Below are positions 16,180 through 24,084 of a stretch of DNA of 64,000 nt, piece after piece. Made by a program: the position numbers and the translations under genes. Where the stretch lies: the NCBI GenBank assembly GCA_015233365.1, contig JADFXU010000006.1, positions 8,869-72,868 on the forward strand. The letters are read 5' to 3'. The notes below the pieces were generated by a model that searched no databases, had not been told where the DNA came from, and saw nothing but the letters and a program-made list of their open reading frames with translations. The number at the start of each line of letters is the position of its first letter. Within the stretch, counting starts at the first letter, position 1. This stretch comes from Nitrospirota bacterium. Its GTDB lineage: Bacteria; Nitrospirota; Thermodesulfovibrionia; Thermodesulfovibrionales; Dissulfurispiraceae.

Positions 16180-17991
16180 TCAAGCACTATATTCCCGCAG
16201 TACCGGAACCGTAAAATAGAACGTGCTGCCCTTGCCTGATTCGCTTTCTACCCATATTCTCCCACCGTGGTGTTCCACTATATGTTTTGATATCGGCAAC
16301 CCCAGGCCGGTGCCCTTTGGTTTGTCGGTAAGCGTGTCGCCTACCTGTTTGAATTTTTCGAAAACCTTTGGTTGATCTTCCTCTGATATTCCTATGCCTG
16401 AGTCCGATACGCTGACAATAATTTCTTCTCCGGATCTCACAGCTCTGCAGGTTACTGTTCCCTTGCTGGTAAATTTTACGGCGTTGGACATAAGGTTTAT
16501 CATTACCTGTATAAGCTTGTCCCGGTCAGCATAAACAGCCGGAAGGCCTTCCTCTATCTCCTTTGCGAGTTCCAGGCCTGAACGGTCGAAAAGGGAGGAT
16601 ATTGCAGCGACGGACCTTTCTACGATCTCCGAAAGCGAAACCAGTTCATACTTCCATTCAACCTTTCCTGACTCCATTTTAGACAGATCTAGAACCTCAT
16701 TAATCAACTTGGTAAGCCTTTCGCTCTCTTCCATTACAATCGCAAGATTTTGTCTTACCTGAGCAATACCCTTCTGAACCTTAGGCTCATCAGAAGTTAT
16801 CCGGGGGAACAATAAAGACTCAAACCTGTTATTTATAATATTTGCAAAACCGAGGATTGATGTCAGGGGTGTTCTCAATTCATGAGATACGGTAGACAGA
16901 AACGTGGACTTCATTTCGTCAAGTCGTTTTAGTTCATTATTGGCTTTCTGGAGTGCTGCAGTTCTCTCCATTACCTTGCTGTCGAGTTGCTCTATTGCCC
17001 GCTCAAGTTCGCGGTTCTTCTGCTCAATCTCCTGTTTTGAAGCGAGAATTGCCTGCTCAGCCTCTTTTTTCTCGGTAATGTCTCTTATTATGCCTGTGAA
17101 AAACACTTCTTCCGTTGTCTCCCATTTTGCGGTCGTGAGTTCAATAGGAAACTCACTGCCGTCTTTTCTCAATCCTGAAACCTCTAAGGCTTTGCCTTTA
17201 TGATTCAGCTTGCCGGTTCCTGTCAGCAGATTATTGATTGCCTGGCGATGAGCTGCCAAGTATCTCCGAGGCAGTATAAACGACACGTCCTTCCCGTAAA
17301 CTTCATTGGCTGTATAACCGAAGATTTGTTCGGCTCCTTTGTTCCATAAAATTATCTTCCCCTGCGAGTCGATCGATATAATTCCGTCCGTGGCAGTCTC
17401 CACTACTGAACTCAAACGTATCTCACTATTTTTCCGAAGAATTTGATAAAGCATCACACTTTCCAGCGAATAGGAAAGGTTCTGTACTGCTATGGATAGC
17501 ATCGTAACTGACGGGTCGTTGATTTTAATGTTTCCATCTTTAATGGTGCCGACAAACATTCCACGAGTTCGGGCCTGGGTTGCCAGCACATGCAGGATAA
17601 GCTTTAGCCCGGAGAGTTTTGATGGGATAACTATGGAGTGGTTCTGCCTGAGAGCCCATGCAAAGGTACCGTCTTCTATGCATTGGTTAACTTCAGACCG
17701 CAACTCTTCACTCTTCGATTCAGGTTCGCAGCGTGCCATGCAGAAGCTTGCGTCTTTCTCTTCTATGAGATAAAACGCCAGCGCTTCAAACGGAAGCAGT
17801 TGCTTTATATGCGTCAACCCGACATCCAGAATATTAAATGGGTCTGTACTATCAAGCACATACTTATTGAATTCTCTACCGGATACAATTTCGCTCACAT
17901 AGTCGAGCAGGTTTGCATAGGCATCCTCTATATGGTCTACACGTTCTTGCAGAACTTGAATTTGTATGTCTTTTTTTGTATGTTTCTTCAT
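16180..17991 (-). CDS. Soluble sensor histidine kinase (GAF-like, PAS, HisKA, HATPase)
   Basis: 603 residues without membrane segments. Order: N-terminal helix (15-40), GAF-like domain (about 45-185), PAS domain (about 195-310, WNKGAEQIFGY and GIIRDITEKKEAEQ), coiled coil (310-360), HisKA with STVSHELRTPL (His370), then HATPase with NLMSNAVKFT (N box), DSGIGIS (G1) and GTGLGLPISK (G2). No receiver domain or response regulator is adjacent. Its start overlaps the HDOD gene stop by four bases, so it acts with the two upstream genes. Signal and target unknown. Confidence 0.93.
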   Translation of the reverse strand: MKKHTKKDIQIQVLQERVDHIEDAYANLLDYVSEIVSGREFNKYVLDSTDPFNILDVGLTHIKQLLPFEALAFYLIEEKDASFCMARCEPESKSEELRSEVNQCIEDGTFAWALRQNHSIVIPSKLSGLKLILHVLATQARTRGMFVGTIKDGNIKINDPSVTMLSIAVQNLSYSLESVMLYQILRKNSEIRLSSVVETATDGIISIDSQGKIILWNKGAEQIFGYTANEVYGKDVSFILPRRYLAAHRQAINNLLTGTGKLNHKGKALEVSGLRKDGSEFPIELTTAKWETTEEVFFTGIIRDITEKKEAEQAILASKQEIEQKNRELERAIEQLDSKVMERTAALQKANNELKRLDEMKSTFLSTVSHELRTPLTSILGFANIINNRFESLLFPRITSDEPKVQKGIAQVRQNLAIVMEESERLTKLINEVLDLSKMESGKVEWKYELVSLSEIVERSVAAISSLFDRSGLELAKEIEEGLPAVYADRDKLIQVMINLMSNAVKFTSKGTVTCRAVRSGEEIIVSVSDSGIGISEEDQPKVFEKFKQVGDTLTDKPKGTGLGLPISKHIVEHHGGRIWVESESGKGSTFYFTVPVLREYSA

Positions 17992-18845
17992 TTCCCCGAT
18001 GGCATGATAATCTGCATCGCAATTTCCACATGCTGCGACGCTTGTTTAAACAGAAACGGCAATATTGAAGTCTGAAATGACAGTTTTGCCCACGCTTCCT
18101 CAGAAAGGCGGGGAATGTACTTCTCGCCGCTGCTTCCTAATTGCATGGCGTGAGCCAGTATATCGGCAATATGGATGGTAGCAGCTTCAACCGGACACCG
18201 TGATGCTTTGTCAGGATTGTGGTGGTATTCTACTGCTTCGGTAAGGTTTTGCGGAAGTTTCCACTCCTTTAGAAGGAGGCCGCCGACGTCAGTATGGTCG
18301 AATCCAAATGCCTCCCTTTCTGCCTTAAAGAGTAGTTGTGGTTGCTTCGTTATCTGATACAATATATTACGGCATTCAACCGGCATCTTTGTGTACATTA
18401 TCAGACGTCCTATGTCATGCAGTATCCCGGCTGTGAAAAATGTTTCTACGTTCGGCTCTCTTCTGTATCCGGCCATGACTCTGGCAATTACACCGCAGGC
18501 TATTGAATGCCGCCAGAAGGTCTCCATGGTAATAAGGTCTTCAGGTAAACCTTTAAAAAGCCGGACTACCGAAGTCGCAAGGGCAATATCTATTATTTGC
18601 TTCGTGCCTATGATTAATACAGCTTTGGATATGGTTTCAATCTTTGAAGGAAAGCCGTATAAAGGGCTGTTTGCCAGCTTGAGTATACGCACGGTAAGCC
18701 CCGGGTCTTCACTTATTATATTGCCTATGTCCGTTACTGAACTGCGCCGGTTATTTACCGCATCGTTAAGGCTACGGAATACCGCGGGAGGTGAGCATAT
18801 CTTTATGTTGTCTCTTATAAGAGAGGCTAACTGGATTGCCATCAA
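17988..18845 (-). CDS. HDOD-domain signalling protein
   Basis: 285 residues, nearly all one HDOD domain (PPAVFRSLNDAVNN, ISEDPGLTVRILKLANSPLYGF, FWRHSIACGVIARVM, FTAGILHDIGRLIM). HDOD proteins are HD-superfamily relatives that usually lack catalytic residues and regulate motility or gene expression; here the HD-like HDIG sequence is retained. It is the middle gene of a coupled three-gene operon (ATGA overlaps at both ends). Confidence 0.9.
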   Translation of the reverse strand: MMAIQLASLIRDNIKICSPPAVFRSLNDAVNNRRSSVTDIGNIISEDPGLTVRILKLANSPLYGFPSKIETISKAVLIIGTKQIIDIALATSVVRLFKGLPEDLITMETFWRHSIACGVIARVMAGYRREPNVETFFTAGILHDIGRLIMYTKMPVECRNILYQITKQPQLLFKAEREAFGFDHTDVGGLLLKEWKLPQNLTEAVEYHHNPDKASRCPVEAATIHIADILAHAMQLGSSGEKYIPRLSEEAWAKLSFQTSILPFLFKQASQHVEIAMQIIMPSGK

Positions 18846-19186
18846 ACACCGTGTAGTCTGTCTATTTTATTTTGAACACTCAGGCGGAATATCTCTTCAG
18901 TAACCGGGGAATTGTTTAAGTCGTTAAAGACGAATAGTTCCTGAATCTCTTTCTTTGCCTTGTAAAGAGTTTCCTCGTCAACCTGAATCACGACGTCTTC
19001 CTGAACGTCGCCGCCTTCGGCATCCCCCTCTATATCAACTTCAGTAACCCCCCAGGACTTAAAGATGGTTATGTGTTTCCGGCATATTTCCACTCCTTCG
19101 CCTAACAACAGCCGACCAGTTATGTCATTGACAGCACTCTTTAAAACCATGCCCGGCGTTAACTTATTTGTAGGAATGATTGCCAT
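18842..19186 (-). CDS. Small regulatory protein preceding HDOD gene (DUF3391-like)
   Basis: 114 residues: an N-terminal beta-rich module (KLTPGMVLKSAVNDITGRLLLGEGVEI, then KSWGVTEVDIEGD) like that found before HD-GYP and HDOD domains, followed by an acidic stretch and a helix. It is probably a split-off sensory module working with the downstream HDOD protein. A -35/-10 pair at 19283-19311 should drive all three genes. Confidence 0.75.
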   Translation of the reverse strand: MAIIPTNKLTPGMVLKSAVNDITGRLLLGEGVEICRKHITIFKSWGVTEVDIEGDAEGGDVQEDVVIQVDEETLYKAKKEIQELFVFNDLNNSPVTEEIFRLSVQNKIDRLHGV

Positions 19187-19282
19187 TGCTTATTTGCCTT
19201 CTTCTCCTCATTATGGAAGTTTGGGTTACAGTCTTACTTCAAAAAACCTCTAACGTATATAACATTTTAAAATATTGCGGAA

Positions 19283-19311
19283 AGTATAGCACTTTAGAGA
19301 ATGCTTATCAA
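19283..19311 (-). promoter_or_regulatory. Sigma-70 promoter of the sensor-kinase operon
   Basis: Leftwards: -35 TTGATA (19311-19306), 17-base spacer ending in TGC, -10 TATACT (19288-19283). The start codon is about 97 bases downstream. The gap 19187-19428 otherwise holds only a half REP-like sequence. Confidence 0.65.
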
Positions 19312-19363
19312 TAATAGGGCAATAACTCAATGACTCAAGCCCACAAATAAGGAACAAAGGCTT

Positions 19364-19389
19364 CGGGGTCAGGTCTTGGCACTTGAATT
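19364..19389. repeat. Half of a GGGGTCAGGTCTTG-type REP sequence
   Basis: CGGGGTCAGGTCTTGGCACT followed by TGAATT resembles, from memory, the ends of REP units linked to RAYT/IS200-like transposases. No inverted partner or transposase is present, so this is a remnant at best. Confidence 0.35.
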
Positions 19390-19428
19390 AAATAGAAATC
19401 GCATTTATTTACGACGTTCATGGATGCA

Positions 19429-19650
19429 TTACTCGTCTTCCTCTCCTCTGATCACTTTTTCCGCCAGCGTCCTGCATACTTCGGGCACCAGAAGCCTGAT
19501 CTCGCCCATCTTGCCTATGTTGACCGGGTAAGGGCTGACTTTGGAAGACCTGATCACTACCGGTATCTCACCGCTCTCCAGAAGGTCCTTGACCATCTCC
19601 GCCTCAAGGGGATCGCACGTCACCAGGACTTCCACCCACTCTTCACTCAC
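19429..19650 (-). CDS. DUF2007 family protein
   Basis: 73 residues: WVEVLVTCDPLEAEMVKDLLESGEIPVVIRSS and EIRLLVPEVCRTLAEKVIRG match the small ferredoxin-fold DUF2007 family (putative signal-transducing protein, role unknown). The start is a GTG six bases after the upstream gene's end, with AAGG nearby, so it is co-transcribed with the YkgJ-family gene. Confidence 0.8.
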   Translation of the reverse strand: MSEEWVEVLVTCDPLEAEMVKDLLESGEIPVVIRSSKVSPYPVNIGKMGEIRLLVPEVCRTLAEKVIRGEEDE

Positions 19651-19656
19651 CGCTTC

Positions 19657-20424
19657 TTAACCTTCTTCCTGCTTCTGCTCCTCTTTATTCTCTACAGGCA
19701 GCAGGATATAATCATCGCCTTCCCTGACAACCCTGAAACCGAATTCATTGACCGACTCAGTCAAAGGCCTGCCCAATATCAGGCACAGGGCATCATCAGG
19801 CACACTTAATTTTTCTACAAGAAAGGGACGTATATATGTGTCGTACTGAAGCATATCCATAATCTCTTCAACGGCATTTTCGTCCCCTCCGGCAAGACTT
19901 TCAAACGCCGCTGAAAGCGCTCCGTATGAGCACTTTTCTTCATGCTTCGCAATAATATCCAGGAGTACGTCGACGCTGCCGAAGAGTTCCTTTCTGACCA
20001 GGGCATTCTTCTGAAGGCCGCCGTAAAGGTCCGCCCGCTGCCAGCACTTGTATTGCCTGCATTGTAAAGGCCTGTTTCCGTAAATACCGCATCCCCCGTC
20101 GTCGCTATAAAAGATACAAACAGGACTATTTTCTTTGCCCCGTATCTTGATAATTTCCATGAAGGACTCATATATCTGTCCATCCTCGTGAGAGCGCACC
20201 AGTTCTCCTGCTCTTATGGTATAAGTATTTTCATGAGAAAGCACTCCCGAGGTAAAAAGATCCAGGTCTTTTTTCAGCAAAGAAGGGCCCGACCCCTTGC
20301 AACAGGTCCCGCACCGTATACAACTGGTCCTTTTCTGCAGGCACATCTTCTTCGGCTTGTCTTCGTTTTCCATTTCCTGGGGCGTAATTATCTCGAACTT
20401 GTCATTTTCTATCTTTCTTTTCAT
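19657..20424 (-). CDS. YkgJ-family cysteine-cluster (putative metal-binding) protein
   Basis: 255 residues with the YkgJ cysteine cluster: CIRCGTCCKGSGPSLLKKD and a second group CIFYSDDGGCGIYGNRPLQCRQYKCW. Such proteins probably bind zinc or an iron-sulfur cluster; no reaction is established. ATG at 20424 is chosen because GGAGG sits eight bases upstream; the longer frame from 20475 lacks one. The C-terminus is acidic. Confidence 0.85.
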   Translation of the reverse strand: MKRKIENDKFEIITPQEMENEDKPKKMCLQKRTSCIRCGTCCKGSGPSLLKKDLDLFTSGVLSHENTYTIRAGELVRSHEDGQIYESFMEIIKIRGKENSPVCIFYSDDGGCGIYGNRPLQCRQYKCWQRADLYGGLQKNALVRKELFGSVDVLLDIIAKHEEKCSYGALSAAFESLAGGDENAVEEIMDMLQYDTYIRPFLVEKLSVPDDALCLILGRPLTESVNEFGFRVVREGDDYILLPVENKEEQKQEEG

Positions 20425-20529
20425 CACTTTCCTCCTTTTAGGGCTCGCGAATAAAGGACTTGCACATTGATGCATCTCATCTTCAAGTCAGCTTTGACCC
20501 AAATCTGAGCGCCTGAATGCGTAAGTCAT

Positions 20530-21717
20530 TTATTCGTGAGCCCTTACTGCCTCATCCAAGAGTTCTACTATATGTTTTATTTGCCGTCCTTTTATGCTGC
20601 TTCTTAACTGAAGAATACAATTCGGGCAAGAGGTGACTATCATGTCAGCCTCCTTGTATCCCGCCACCCTTTTCTCCAGAAGAGTTTTGGACATATCCGG
20701 ATATAATAACCTAAATGTGCCTGCAAAACCACAGCAACCCTTTTCCGAATCGATGGGATTGACTCCCATGGACTTCAGGAGCTTTCTGGGCTCGGCATGC
20801 ACGCGAAGACCGTAGAACGCATGACAGGGATCATGATACGCCGTATGCAACGCAGCATCGCCCATGTTCTTTTTTATTTCAGGCAACGCTCCGCTGAGAA
20901 ACTGGGTCGCTTCCAGTGCGTTCTCTACGCTGTCGCCGACTATTCTCCTGTATTCATCCTTTATAAAATAAACGCAGGTCGGACAAAGACCGATGACCGC
21001 TTCCACGCTCATTTTTTTAAATGCCTCCACATTCCTTTCGGCAAGTTCGGCAGCGTCCTCTTCGAACCCCAGGCTGAGCAGCGGAGCTCCACAGCATACT
21101 TCACTTTTCGGCAGCACAACATCGTAATTCATGCCTGTCAGAATCCTTATAAGCGAGATGCCGATTTGCGGGTAGAGAAAATTTACAGTACAGCCCGCAA
21201 AAACAGCAACCCTTCCCCTCGGTCTGGCGACCTTGAAAAGAGATGCGCCGTCCCTAAGCGCGGGACCCGAAATGTTTATCCCCATTTCATGCAGCACTCT
21301 GAAATGCCGGAGCTTTTGAAGCGGCAGTATTTCTCCTATACCGTCAAATAATTTCAGCGCCCTGAACCCGGCCGATGCCCGCTTGAAAGCAAGCCTGGCT
21401 GCAATGCCGATAAATCTTCTTTTATTTGCCGATGTCCTCAGACTCTTCCTTCCCTGGTATATGGCATCAGTGATCCTTATCCCGAGAGGACAAAGCGTAT
21501 TGCACGCCCCGCAAAGCATGCAGCTGAAGATTCTTTCATCAAGCGTCTCTGACGGCCCGAGTTCCCCCTCCATGTATTTCTTGAGCAGAATAACGCGACC
21601 ACGGGCACTCATTCCCTCGGTCGCATCCTCGCCATACGTAGGGCACAGCGCCTTGCATCCGCCACACCGCACGCAATGGTCCAGAGATGTTGTTTCCATG
21701 CCCGACGCCCTATTCAT
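20530..21717 (-). CDS. GlcF/LutA-like Fe-S subunit of a 2-hydroxyacid oxidase
   Basis: 395 residues. It has two 4Fe-4S motifs (CVRCGGCKALCP and CMLCGACNTLCP) and two CCG domains (CCGAPLLSLGFEE; CCGFAGTF), the layout of the iron-sulfur subunit of glycolate or D-lactate oxidase. The FAD subunit (GlcD-like) is not in the window. The start overlaps the larE stop; AGGAG lies 13 bases upstream. Next to larE, D-lactate is a reasonable guess for substrate, but unproven. Confidence 0.85.
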   Translation of the reverse strand: MNRASGMETTSLDHCVRCGGCKALCPTYGEDATEGMSARGRVILLKKYMEGELGPSETLDERIFSCMLCGACNTLCPLGIRITDAIYQGRKSLRTSANKRRFIGIAARLAFKRASAGFRALKLFDGIGEILPLQKLRHFRVLHEMGINISGPALRDGASLFKVARPRGRVAVFAGCTVNFLYPQIGISLIRILTGMNYDVVLPKSEVCCGAPLLSLGFEEDAAELAERNVEAFKKMSVEAVIGLCPTCVYFIKDEYRRIVGDSVENALEATQFLSGALPEIKKNMGDAALHTAYHDPCHAFYGLRVHAEPRKLLKSMGVNPIDSEKGCCGFAGTFRLLYPDMSKTLLEKRVAGYKEADMIVTSCPNCILQLRSSIKGRQIKHIVELLDEAVRAHE

Positions 21718-22492
21718 TCAGCTTCCCGCTCCTGAAGCCCTCAAGATCGACGCTCACATACTTAAACCCAAGCGCTTTAAGCTTTCTGACCACAGATTCC
21801 CTCAACTCTTTATCAAAGAAGCCGGGCAATTCTTTCGCATCAACTTCTATCTTTGCCGTCTCGCCGTCACTCCTCACCCTGAGGTCGCCGAACCCGAGTT
21901 TTTTCAGAAATGATTCCGCCTCCTCCACTCTTTTAAGTCTGTTCTTCGTAATCCTGACCCCGTAAGGGAAGCGCGATGAGAGGCAGGGCGATGCAGGTTT
22001 CGACCATGTCGGAAGCCCCAACTCTTTTGAGAACGCGCGTATTTCATCCTTCGATAGTCCGGCTTCCAAAAGGGGGCTCCTGACTCCATGTATGGCCGCG
22101 GCCTGCATGCCGGGCCGCCAGTCCGCAAGGTCGTCATGATTGCTGCCGTCAATGACGAACCGGTATTCTTCAGCACGCGCAATAGCGGCCAGCCTTGAAA
22201 AAAGTTCATCCTTGCAGTAGAAACACCGGTTTCTCGGGTTGCAGGTAAAATCAGGATTGGACATCTCATCAGTAGTGATCACCCTGTGCACGGCATTGAT
22301 TGTTCCAGCCAAGGCCGCGGCATTTTCCAACTCTGCCGCAGGCATAGTGTCGGAATACGCGGTCACAGCCAGCGTGCGCACACCGGACTCTTTCATCACC
22401 TTGAGCAGAAAAGTGCTGTCGACCCCGCCCGAAAAAGCGAGTACCGCCGATTCGATTTCACGAAGGATGGATAACAACTTTTGATATTTCAT
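21710..22492 (-). CDS. larE: ATP-dependent sacrificial sulfur transferase LarE
   Basis: Forms the dithiolated pyridinium needed for the nickel-pincer cofactor of lactate racemase. It has the PP-loop AFSGGVDST (19-27), CFYC at 90-93, and the conserved Cys170 in KPASPCLSSRFPYG, which in the single-Cys class gives up its sulfur. 260 residues is normal. larB, larC and larA are not in the window; larE-like proteins also occur without them. It overlaps the GlcF-like gene. Confidence 0.88.
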   Translation of the reverse strand: MKYQKLLSILREIESAVLAFSGGVDSTFLLKVMKESGVRTLAVTAYSDTMPAAELENAAALAGTINAVHRVITTDEMSNPDFTCNPRNRCFYCKDELFSRLAAIARAEEYRFVIDGSNHDDLADWRPGMQAAAIHGVRSPLLEAGLSKDEIRAFSKELGLPTWSKPASPCLSSRFPYGVRITKNRLKRVEEAESFLKKLGFGDLRVRSDGETAKIEVDAKELPGFFDKELRESVVRKLKALGFKYVSVDLEGFRSGKLNE

Positions 22493-22534
22493 AAAAACTC
22501 GCGGCGTTACAAAACCACAGCCCGTAAGCCGTCT

Positions 22535-24040
22535 TCAGAGAATTGTAATTTCGTAATTCTCCTGGTGAAACCTCATATCCTCTTTTATAATGAGCTCAAT
22601 GCCGTAGCCGCTTTCAATTTCCTCGATGCCCTGCCGCTCCTCATAGGAAAGCAGTTCTGCGACAGCGGGATTGGCCTTGATCATCGCCATCGTGCCCCGG
22701 GCCAGATTCATCTTTCTCACTTTTCTGAATATCTCATAAGTGACCGTCCGGGCAGATTTGACAAACCCTCTTCCTTCGCAATACGGGCACTGTTCGCACA
22801 GCACGCGCCCCAGGCTCTCACGGACCCGCTTTCTCGTCATCTGGATGATGCCGAGCTCGGAAATATTGTAAATAGTATTCTTGGCCCTGTCCCTTTTCAT
22901 GGCTTCCACAAAAGCCTTAAAGACCTTTTCCCTGTTCTCCACTTTTTCCATGTCTATGAAATCTGTAATAATTATGCCTCCCAGATTTCTCAGCCTTACC
23001 TGGTATGCTATTTCCTTGACAGCCTCAAGATTGGTTTTCAAGATGGTGTCTTCCAGATTCTCTTTGCCTACGAACTTCCCGGTATTGACATCGATAACAG
23101 TCATCGCTTCCGTCTGGTCAATAACGATATAGCCCCCTGATTTGAGCCACACCCTCCTGCCCAGGGCCCTTGAAATATCGACTTCGATCCCGAAGGCGTC
23201 GAACATAGGCTCCCTGCCCTCATAAAGTTCGAGCTTGTCAATGACCCGCGGAAAATATGTTTTGGCAAATTCTTTCAACCTGTCATATTCCTCGGGAGAG
23301 TCAATGACCAGCCTTTCCACATCATGGCTCATAAAATCCCGGACACTTCTGAATACCAGGTCAAGATCACTGTAAAGAAGGTTCGGGGCGGAGACCTTGT
23401 CTTTTTTCTTCTGTATGCTGTCCCACAGCAGGAGCAAAAACTCGAGATCACGCCTGATCTCATCGGGAGTGGCATCCTCGCAGGCCGTTCGCATGATGAG
23501 GCCGAACCCCTTGGGTTTCATCTCCGCCGCGATGTTTTTCAGTACTGTCCGCGCCTCTTCATCCTCGATACGCCTTGATATGCCGACATGTTCGACATTG
23601 GGCATGAGCACTACATATCTTCCGGGAAGAGTGACATACGAAGTTACACGGGCCCCTTTGGTGCCAATAGGGTCTTTTGAAACCTGAACAAGCAGTTCCT
23701 GGCCTTCCTGTATCAATTCCTCAATAGGGAGCGATTCATCTTTGAACTCGGTCCTGGCATATAACCCCTTATCTTCCACGCCGTCGAGGAACGTAGAGTA
23801 ATAATCTTCCATCTCTCTCATTATATCCGCCACATAAAGAAAAGCGGCCTTCTCAAGGCCTATATCAATAAATGACGACTGCATGCCGGGCAATATCTTC
23901 AGGACTTTTCCTTTGTAAATGTTTCCCACAAGGCTCGTGTCCCTCTTCCTCTCTATATATTGCTCCACGACCTGCCCTCCCTCAAGGAGGGCAACCCTGC
24001 TTTCCTCTCTAGTAACATTAATGACCAGTTCCGATGTCAT
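22535..24040 (-). CDS. rng: Ribonuclease G
   Basis: Endoribonuclease for 5' maturation of 16S rRNA and mRNA decay. Seen: the S1 domain near the start (GNIYKGKVLKILPGMQSSFIDIG), the catalytic acidic sites in TVIDVNTGKFVG and IITDFIDMEK, and the zinc-link cysteines in CEQCPYCEGRGFV. 501 residues fits RNase G without an RNase E scaffold tail. It follows the radical SAM fusion gene, a pairing common in many bacteria. Confidence 0.95.
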   Translation of the reverse strand: MTSELVINVTREESRVALLEGGQVVEQYIERKRDTSLVGNIYKGKVLKILPGMQSSFIDIGLEKAAFLYVADIMREMEDYYSTFLDGVEDKGLYARTEFKDESLPIEELIQEGQELLVQVSKDPIGTKGARVTSYVTLPGRYVVLMPNVEHVGISRRIEDEEARTVLKNIAAEMKPKGFGLIMRTACEDATPDEIRRDLEFLLLLWDSIQKKKDKVSAPNLLYSDLDLVFRSVRDFMSHDVERLVIDSPEEYDRLKEFAKTYFPRVIDKLELYEGREPMFDAFGIEVDISRALGRRVWLKSGGYIVIDQTEAMTVIDVNTGKFVGKENLEDTILKTNLEAVKEIAYQVRLRNLGGIIITDFIDMEKVENREKVFKAFVEAMKRDRAKNTIYNISELGIIQMTRKRVRESLGRVLCEQCPYCEGRGFVKSARTVTYEIFRKVRKMNLARGTMAMIKANPAVAELLSYEERQGIEEIESGYGIELIIKEDMRFHQENYEITIL

Positions 24041-24084
24041 ATTGTCCCATATTTCCTTAATTCATCATTTATCATTCCGCATTC

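Noticed and set aside
16180-19186. Chemotaxis or twitching-motility operon
   Set aside because: HDOD and sensor-kinase genes can regulate motility, but no CheW, receiver or MCP is present, so I left the function open.
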